From assembly GCA_903932685.1 (NCBI GenBank), contig CAIZGX010000064.1:1-64000 (forward strand): 64,000 nt of DNA, given 5' to 3'. Made by a program: the position numbers and the translations under genes. The number at the start of each line of letters is the position of its first letter. Position 1 is the first letter of the stretch. Below the pieces are notes generated by a model. It saw only the letters and a program-made list of their open reading frames with translations. It ran no database searches and was not told where the DNA came from. This DNA is from an uncultured Bacteroidota bacterium (GTDB lineage: Bacteria; Bacteroidota; Bacteroidia; Flavobacteriales_D; Sanyastnellaceae). Below, in pieces: positions 59,243-64,000 of this stretch.

Positions 59243-59623
59243 ATGAAAACCGCAATTGAATCAAAAAAAGTACCTGCACCCATTGGTCCATACAGCCAAG
59301 CTGTTGTTGCAAATGGTATGGTCTATACAAGCGGACAAATTGCCATTGATCCATATACAGGCGAGTACACACCTGCAGACATTCAAGCAGAAACAGAACT
59401 CGTCATGAAAAATTTAGAAGCGTTACTTGAGGCCTCTGGCGCAGATTTCAGCTCTGTAGTGAAGACAAGTATCTTCTTGCAAAGCATGTCAGACTTTGCC
59501 GAAGTAAATGCGGTATATGCGAAGTATATGTCGGCTCCATTTCCAGCCAGAGAAACCGTGGAAGTAGCTAAACTTCCGAAGAGTGCCAAGGTTGAAATTA
59601 GTATGATCTCAATTGTAAAATAA
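59243..59623 (+). CDS. ridA: RidA-family enamine/imine deaminase
   Basis: A 126-aa trimeric enzyme of the Rid/YjgF family that removes reactive enamines made by PLP enzymes. Seen are the N-terminal APIGPYSQAVVANGMVYTSGQIAIDP, the catalytic Arg in PFPARETVEVAKLP, and the C-terminal VEISMISIV. Length is standard. Divergent from pabA by 40 nt. Confidence 0.95.
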   Translation: MKTAIESKKVPAPIGPYSQAVVANGMVYTSGQIAIDPYTGEYTPADIQAETELVMKNLEALLEASGADFSSVVKTSIFLQSMSDFAEVNAVYAKYMSAPFPARETVEVAKLPKSAKVEISMISIVK

Positions 59624-59781
59624 TGATACTTAAAAAAATTCTTCACTACCTGAACCCTTCGAATCTTTTCAAAAAAGAGCAAGGCGACATTAACCTACGC
59701 ATGATGCATGGGATTAATAAAATTTCTATTCTTGTTTTTGTGGTTGCGCTAACCGTATTGGTTATTCGTTGGATGAAGTAA
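59623..59781 (+). CDS. Small membrane protein, DUF6728-like
   Basis: A 52-aa frame whose ATG overlaps the ridA stop (TAATG). It reads MILKKILHYLNPSNLFKK, then NLRMMHGINKISIL and one membrane helix (about 33-48). The RMMHGINKISI segment resembles small Bacteroidota DUF6728 proteins as I remember them. The stop abuts the convergent gldD stop. Coding is likely from the overlap and sensible sequence. Confidence 0.65.
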   Translation: MILKKILHYLNPSNLFKKEQGDINLRMMHGINKISILVFVVALTVLVIRWMK

Positions 59782-60384
59782 TTACTTCCAGCGCATGGTT
59801 TCAATCATGTGCACCACATCTTCACGCATAAAATTCAAGCATGGCGCGAGTGAATCGGCATTGGGCTTGTTGCGGAAATAAAGGACTCCACGCATGAAGT
59901 GGTTCAAACTGTCGGTAACAAAAAACTGCAGCTGTGATGCAGCTTCTCCCTCTAAATCGTAGATGATTCCATACATCTTGGTAGAATCTATTCGCACCTG
60001 CGTTCTGCGAATGGCTGTGGCTTTTACCTCGTGCATTAAGGTGAAATCATACGCCTTCGAAATGTGCTTTTCCAAATCGTTGTTTACGGGAAAGTAAGAG
60101 CAATAAACGGTGGCATGAAGACGCGGAATAAACATGTTGAACCAACAACCCATATTGCCCTCCTCCGAAGGAACATTTTCAATTTTCGCGTAGTTAGGAA
60201 CCTCGAAAGAAACTGGACACTGGCTATCGTACTGGGTGTATTTTTTTTCTGGAAAATCTATTCGGAAGTATGATTTTTTCCTTGGAACCGGAATACCTTC
60301 TGACATGAAGAAATAGTACAAACCACCTGCCGCTATCAAAACAGATAACGATAAAATAATCAAGCGTCTGTATCTCTTAAGCAT
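59782..60384 (-). CDS. gldD: Gliding motility protein GldD
   Basis: A 200-aa protein. The start MLKRYRRLIILSLSVLIAAGG at 60384 is chosen because it gives an 8-nt overlap with gldE. The mature part carries PRKKSYFRIDFPEKKY, CWFNMFIPRLHATVYCSYFP and FFVTDSLNHFMRGVLYF, all GldD-like. Usual GldD proteins are lipoproteins, but I see no lipobox Cys after the hydrophobic segment, so here it may stay anchored by its membrane helix. GldD is needed for gliding and type IX secretion in Flavobacterium. Confidence 0.9.
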   Translation of the reverse strand: MLKRYRRLIILSLSVLIAAGGLYYFFMSEGIPVPRKKSYFRIDFPEKKYTQYDSQCPVSFEVPNYAKIENVPSEEGNMGCWFNMFIPRLHATVYCSYFPVNNDLEKHISKAYDFTLMHEVKATAIRRTQVRIDSTKMYGIIYDLEGEAASQLQFFVTDSLNHFMRGVLYFRNKPNADSLAPCLNFMREDVVHMIETMRWK

Positions 60385-61681
60385 AGCGTTTCGCTTTAAC
60401 GCGACTAATTTTTCTGTTGTCTGCTGATTCAATTGTGAATTCAAAACTGCCAAACTGCCAAGTCTCACCTCGCTTCGGAATTCTTCCCATTTGCTCGACA
60501 ATGAATCCGCCTAGCGTCGTGCTGTCCCCGCGTGAAGCTTCGAAATCGTCGCCATCCATATCGTAAACACGGTACATATCAATCAACGGTATTTTCGCTA
60601 CAAACAGAATGTTTTTCTCATCGAGTTGCGACCATAAAATTTCACTTTGATCATCGAACTCATCCTTCACCTCGCCTACTATTTCTTGAAGTATATCTTG
60701 AAGAGTTACAATACCTGACGTTCCTCCATATTCATCTGCCACAATAGCCATATGCATTTTGTCGCGTTGAAACTCGGTTAACAAATCATCTACTTGCTTA
60801 CTTTCCGGAACGAAGAACGCCTTGCGCTGCAAGCTCTCCCAATTGAATTCTTCTTTGTCTATATGGGGAAGTAAATCCTTCGCATACAAGACTCCAGTCA
60901 CTGAATCGAGCTTTTCATTCGCCACAACAAATCGCGAGTATCCAGAAGATTCCACACGTTGAATAACGGTCTTGAACGACTCTCCTAAAAACAAGCAAAC
61001 TATATCTACACGTGGCGTCATAATCTGCACCACTTCGTTATCACCAAAGGTTACAATGCCTTCTAAAATCCGATGTTCTTCTTCGGAACGATTGTCATCG
61101 GAGGTCAACTCTAACGCATGTCCAAGCTCATCTACCGAAATGTTTCCGCCTTGCTGATTTTGATCGCTTTCAAACCACTTTCCTGCGGTAGTTAACACCC
61201 ATATCACAGGAGAAAATACTTTGTCTAGTACAACGAACAGAAACGCAAAACGCTTCGCTAGCTTTATGTTATTCGCTGTTGCGTATACCTTAGGAATAAC
61301 CTCTCCGAACAAGACAATAATTGTAGTTACTCCTACAACATTAATTAATCCAACAACCCAAGGCTCAAGCGCTGTTCCTTCAAACCACATGTCGAACAAA
61401 ATCGTAGACACGAGTACCACCGCTATGTTCACCATGTTGTTGCCTATTAGCACCGAGGCTAACAATCGCTTCGTCGCGATTTCTGGAGTTGGATGTTCGA
61501 GCAGGCGAATAACATTTTTAGATTGACTGTCCGTCGCGTTTTCAAGGTCTTTCCGCTGAACTGGAGAAAGCGAAAAAATAGCCACTTCCGAGCTCGACAT
61601 AATTGCACTACAAGACAAAAGCAACAGCACGAGCAACAAAGGGCCCGCGCTGTTTAACAAGATCACACTATTGAATTCCAT
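60377..61681 (-). CDS. gldE: GldE, CNNM/CorC-family membrane protein
   Basis: A 434-aa protein with an N-terminal CNNM domain (about 1-190, four membrane segments, STILFDMWFEGTALEPWVVGLINVVGV), two CBS domains (about 205-340, VQIMTPRVDIVCLF; DKMHMAIVADEYGGTSGIVTLQDILQEIVGEV) and a C-terminal CorC/HlyC domain. The position upstream of gldD and downstream of ssb identifies it as GldE. It may transport or sense divalent cations; its role in gliding is genetic, not biochemical. Confidence 0.93.
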   Translation of the reverse strand: MEFNSVILLNSAGPLLLVLLLLSCSAIMSSSEVAIFSLSPVQRKDLENATDSQSKNVIRLLEHPTPEIATKRLLASVLIGNNMVNIAVVLVSTILFDMWFEGTALEPWVVGLINVVGVTTIIVLFGEVIPKVYATANNIKLAKRFAFLFVVLDKVFSPVIWVLTTAGKWFESDQNQQGGNISVDELGHALELTSDDNRSEEEHRILEGIVTFGDNEVVQIMTPRVDIVCLFLGESFKTVIQRVESSGYSRFVVANEKLDSVTGVLYAKDLLPHIDKEEFNWESLQRKAFFVPESKQVDDLLTEFQRDKMHMAIVADEYGGTSGIVTLQDILQEIVGEVKDEFDDQSEILWSQLDEKNILFVAKIPLIDMYRVYDMDGDDFEASRGDSTTLGGFIVEQMGRIPKRGETWQFGSFEFTIESADNRKISRVKAKRYA

Positions 61682-61735
61682 TCTTTACATTACCAATATG
61701 TTTGTAAAGGTAGCGAAAGAAAAAAAACGGGAAGA

Positions 61736-62128
61736 TCAGAATTCAGTTTCTTCCACCATTTCGGTGTTAGTAGGAACTGATTCTTCCTTCTTGGTGTTGC
61801 TGAGGAGTTGAACATCTTCGGCAAACACTTCCAAAACGGTACGGTCGTCGCCGGTCTTCGATTTATAGGAACGAGAGCGCAGCTTTCCTTCCACGTAAAC
61901 CAACATACCCTTTTTCAAGTACTGTTCGGTAAATGTTAAACTCGACGTTCTTCGCACAACAATGTTGTGCCACTCCGTCTGTTCTTGTCTTTCTCCTTTG
62001 GCGTCCTTCCAAATCTCTTTGGTTGCCATGGAGAAGTTCGCAAGTTTGCCTCCGTTGTCGAAGGTCTTGACTTCTGGGTTTCTACCCAGGTGACCCACTA
62101 GGATCACTTTGTTGATGGTGTTTGACAT
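61736..62128 (-). CDS. ssb: Single-stranded DNA-binding protein
   Basis: A 130-aa OB-fold protein. The start is MSNTINKVILVGHLGRNPEVK, with the WHNIVVRRTSS and GKLRSRSYKSKTGDDRTVLEVFAEDVQLL segments. The C-terminus ends MVEETEF, a short acidic tip that recruits partners. It lies between gldE and mutY, as in other Flavobacteriia. Confidence 0.95.
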   Translation of the reverse strand: MSNTINKVILVGHLGRNPEVKTFDNGGKLANFSMATKEIWKDAKGERQEQTEWHNIVVRRTSSLTFTEQYLKKGMLVYVEGKLRSRSYKSKTGDDRTVLEVFAEDVQLLSNTKKEESVPTNTEMVEETEF

Positions 62129-62200
62129 AAAAATAAATTTTAGTTATGGCCCAAAACTATTTCAGTCAAACACCCTCGAAAAGCAATGCTTATGCGGTTT

Positions 62201-63238
62201 TCATATATGAATCTCTTTAACGTACTTCATAAGCAACGCTGAAATACCTGTTTTCAAAAGCTCTTCAGTGTTTTTTGTTGAAGGGAATTCGTCGGGCATA
62301 TTTCGACATAAGCAACTGAAAAATTGCGCTGAAATCTTTCGGTGACTGAGCACGTGTGTGTAAATACTGTCTTTCTTCCATGTGACATTTTGGGTGGAAG
62401 GGAAGCGTTTTTGGAATTCGAGAAGCACTTCTTCTTCGCTCAAAGGAACCTTCGATTCAACAAAAGGAAAATCGTAAAGGCCAGCCCAAACGCCCGATTC
62501 CGGTCGTTTCTTCACTATATAACCTGAAGGCATTTCTATTGCCGCGTAGTACAAAAACAACGGCTCTACTTTCGTTTTAGAAGCCTTAACTGGAAAGTTT
62601 GAAACGGTTTGTGCGCTCCGGGCCGCGCAGTTCTGGGCAAGCGGACATTCGGAACACTTCGGATTCTTCGGCGTGCAGACCGTGGCGCCCAGTTCCATCA
62701 TGGCCTGATTGAAGTCGGCTGGGGCGTGAGCAGGAATCCATTCATTTAGCAACAATTGAAACGTCTTTCTCGTGGTACCCTTGTCAATGGGAAGATCAGA
62801 CGCTAAAAAGCGAGTGATCACGCGGAAAACGTTTCCATCTAAAACAGCAACGCGTTCGTTAAAGGCGAACGAAGCAATTGCCGCAGCGGTATAAGGACCA
62901 ATGCCTTTCAATTCAAGAAGTGAAGTATAGGTTGAAGGGAAATTTCCCAATTCTTCAATTTTTTTTGCTGTCGCGTGCAAATTTCTTCCACGACTGTAAT
63001 AGCCCAATCCTTGCCACAGCGAAAGCACCTCATCTTGGTCTGCATTGGCCAAATCGTTTACGGTAGGATAATGCCCTAAAAGCTTGTGATAGTAAGCCAT
63101 TCCTTGATCTACCCTCGTTTGTTGAAGAATGACTTCCGAGAGCCAAATGGCATAGGGATCGTTCGTGTTTCGCCACGGCAAATCGCGCTTCTCTCTGTTA
63201 TACCACTCCAATAAGGCGGTTGTGTCGCGCGAATTCAT
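62201..63238 (-). CDS. mutY: A/G-specific adenine glycosylase
   Basis: A 345-aa enzyme that removes adenine mispaired with 8-oxoguanine. The start MNSRDTTALLEWYNREKRDLPWR at 63238 is preferred over an upstream ATG at 63307 inside the divergent gene's promoter region. Seen are the helix-hairpin-helix LLELKGIGPYTAAAIASFA with catalytic Asp in VLDGNVFRV, the 4Fe-4S motif C-x6-C-x2-C-x5-C (CTPKNPKCSECPLAQNC), and a C-terminal NUDIX-like domain. Length is normal. Confidence 0.96.
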   Translation of the reverse strand: MNSRDTTALLEWYNREKRDLPWRNTNDPYAIWLSEVILQQTRVDQGMAYYHKLLGHYPTVNDLANADQDEVLSLWQGLGYYSRGRNLHATAKKIEELGNFPSTYTSLLELKGIGPYTAAAIASFAFNERVAVLDGNVFRVITRFLASDLPIDKGTTRKTFQLLLNEWIPAHAPADFNQAMMELGATVCTPKNPKCSECPLAQNCAARSAQTVSNFPVKASKTKVEPLFLYYAAIEMPSGYIVKKRPESGVWAGLYDFPFVESKVPLSEEEVLLEFQKRFPSTQNVTWKKDSIYTHVLSHRKISAQFFSCLCRNMPDEFPSTKNTEELLKTGISALLMKYVKEIHI

Positions 63239-63248
63239 AAGGCAATCG

Positions 63249-63278
63249 TTTGATTTTAAGATTTTAGACGTATATTTG
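63249..63278 (+). promoter_or_regulatory. Promoter of the HU-like gene
   Basis: TTTG at 63249-63252, an 18-nt spacer, and TATATTTG at 63271-63278 form a full Bacteroidota promoter. The start codon is 44 nt further on. Confidence 0.65.
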
Positions 63279-63322
63279 CAGCCCCAAAATTGAGAAAAGA
63301 AAATCAAACAAAACGGAATAAG

Positions 63323-63622
63323 ATGACGAAAGCGGATATTGTAACAGAAATTTCGAATAAAACGGGAATTGACAGAAACGACGTGTTAGCGATAGTAGAA
63401 GGATTCATGGGCACTGTGAAGAAATCTATGGAAGCAGGAGAGAATGTGTATTTAAGAGGATTTGGAAGCTTCATCGTAAAGAAGAGAGCTGCGAAATTGG
63501 GAAGAAATATCTTGGCTAAAACCACGGTAACTATTCCTGCTCATAACATTCCAGCATTCAAGCCAGCGAAAGAGTTTGTTGATGCTGTGAAAGAAAAAGT
63601 GAAGGTTGCAGAGAATGCGTAA
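63323..63622 (+). CDS. HU/IHF-family DNA-binding protein
   Basis: A 99-aa nucleoid protein starting MTKADIVTEISNKTGIDRNDV at 63323. The beta-arm region GENVYLRGFGSFIVKKRAAKLGRN is standard, and the intercalating Pro lies in VTIPAHNIPAFKPAKEF. It bends DNA as a dimer. Following it is a TPR protein whose start overlaps its stop by 8 nt. Confidence 0.93.
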   Translation: MTKADIVTEISNKTGIDRNDVLAIVEGFMGTVKKSMEAGENVYLRGFGSFIVKKRAAKLGRNILAKTTVTIPAHNIPAFKPAKEFVDAVKEKVKVAENA

Positions 63623-64000
63623 ATCGTATCTCATAGCCCTTATTATTAGTGTTGCCCTTGGGCTTATCGTTCTTTTTTTATTATTTCCCACTCAACCGAA
63701 GTCGGCCGTAGATAAGGCGAATAGCCCTATAGCAGACAGCGTGAAGATTCAACAAGCGATTGAGCTAGTTAACGGACCACAACCTATGCAGGGCATACAA
63801 ATGCTTCTGTCTATGGTAGAAGAAAATCCGAAAAATGTTGAAGCTCATTTCGTACTTGGTGAATTTGCTATTCGCTCGGGCCAAATGGAAAAAGCGGTTG
63901 CAAGATTCAATACAATTATTGAACTTCAACCACAAAATACATTAGCCTATATTTACAAAGGCGAAGCGTTAATGCAAATGGATAGCTTGCCTGCGGCCCT
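63615..64000 (+). CDS. TPR protein, 5' part only
   Basis: The ATG at 63615 overlaps the HU-like stop by 8 nt, and the frame is open to the right edge (128 codons plus two bases). It reads MRKSYLIALIISVALGLIVLF (membrane anchor or signal), then a tetratricopeptide-repeat region (NPKNVEAHFVLGEFAIRSGQMEKAVARFNTIIELQPQN). Its likely role is a periplasmic scaffold. The HU-TPR pair before an RNase G gene is familiar in Bacteroidota, but the latter is outside the window. Confidence 0.85.
   Translation, partial: MRKSYLIALIISVALGLIVLFLLFPTQPKSAVDKANSPIADSVKIQQAIELVNGPQPMQGIQMLLSMVEENPKNVEAHFVLGEFAIRSGQMEKAVARFNTIIELQPQNTLAYIYKGEALMQMDSLPAA

Overview
The window comes from a Bacteroidota genome, most likely Flavobacteriia. 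The evidence is: secreted SprB-repeat and Fn3/GEVED adhesins, a type IX secretion (T9SS) metalloprotease with a C-terminal sorting domain, the conserved block mutY-ssb-gldE-gldD, a TonB receptor with a carboxypeptidase-like N-terminal domain, and TAnnTTTG -7 boxes with no strong Shine-Dalgarno sites. Base composition is moderate to AT-rich by eye. No phage, insertion sequence, CRISPR array, rRNA or integrase was seen.

Layout. 1-5.9 kb: two surface proteins on the minus strand, one running off the left edge. 6-19 kb: pgk, efp, fabH, rpmF, a DUF177 gene, accB-accC, lepA, a T9SS M43 protease, dxs and an alpha/beta hydrolase. 19.7-30.7 kb: TonB receptor, tdk, alaS, M23 peptidase, MerR regulator, DUF2805, a cryptochrome-like photolyase and acs. 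30.7-36 kb: a more AT-rich stretch with a transporter-like protein, a solute-binding lipoprotein, an SPFH-SHOCT protein, a DUF805 protein and two divergent tRNA genes. 36-48 kb: MBOAT/SGNH/GT4 genes, MoxR, three SurA/PpiC-type chaperones, guaB and gdhA. 48-50.5 kb: an RND exporter. 50.5-57.2 kb: a signalling island. 57-64 kb: TIGR02757, DUF4159, pabA/trpG, ridA, gldD, gldE, ssb, mutY, an HU-like gene and a partial TPR gene.

Two things stand out. First, seven or eight intergenic regions between 6 and 36 kb are built from one rule. Short perfect palindromes, mostly with a 3-nt centre, are strung head to tail and separated by a fixed 2-4 nt word. The word differs by locus (ATGA, AGA, AGG or CA), and within most arrays it switches once to its reverse complement. 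Two arrays 9.4 kb apart share an exact 58-nt inverted copy, and several arrays run into stop codons. I know of no named repeat class with this grammar.

Second, 50.5-57.2 kb holds a tightly overlapping operon: a ThiF/E1-like adenylyltransferase, a GNAT/LuxI-like acyltransferase, a 7TMR-DISM histidine kinase and a receiver protein. Facing away from it are an unrecognised 367-aa protein, an XRE regulator and a receiver paralogue that has lost its phospho-acceptor Asp. A self-made small-molecule signal sensed by the kinase is a plausible but unproven reading. A third, smaller pattern is that six genes have a TAnnTTTG box only 4-6 nt before the start codon, which predicts leaderless or nearly leaderless mRNAs.
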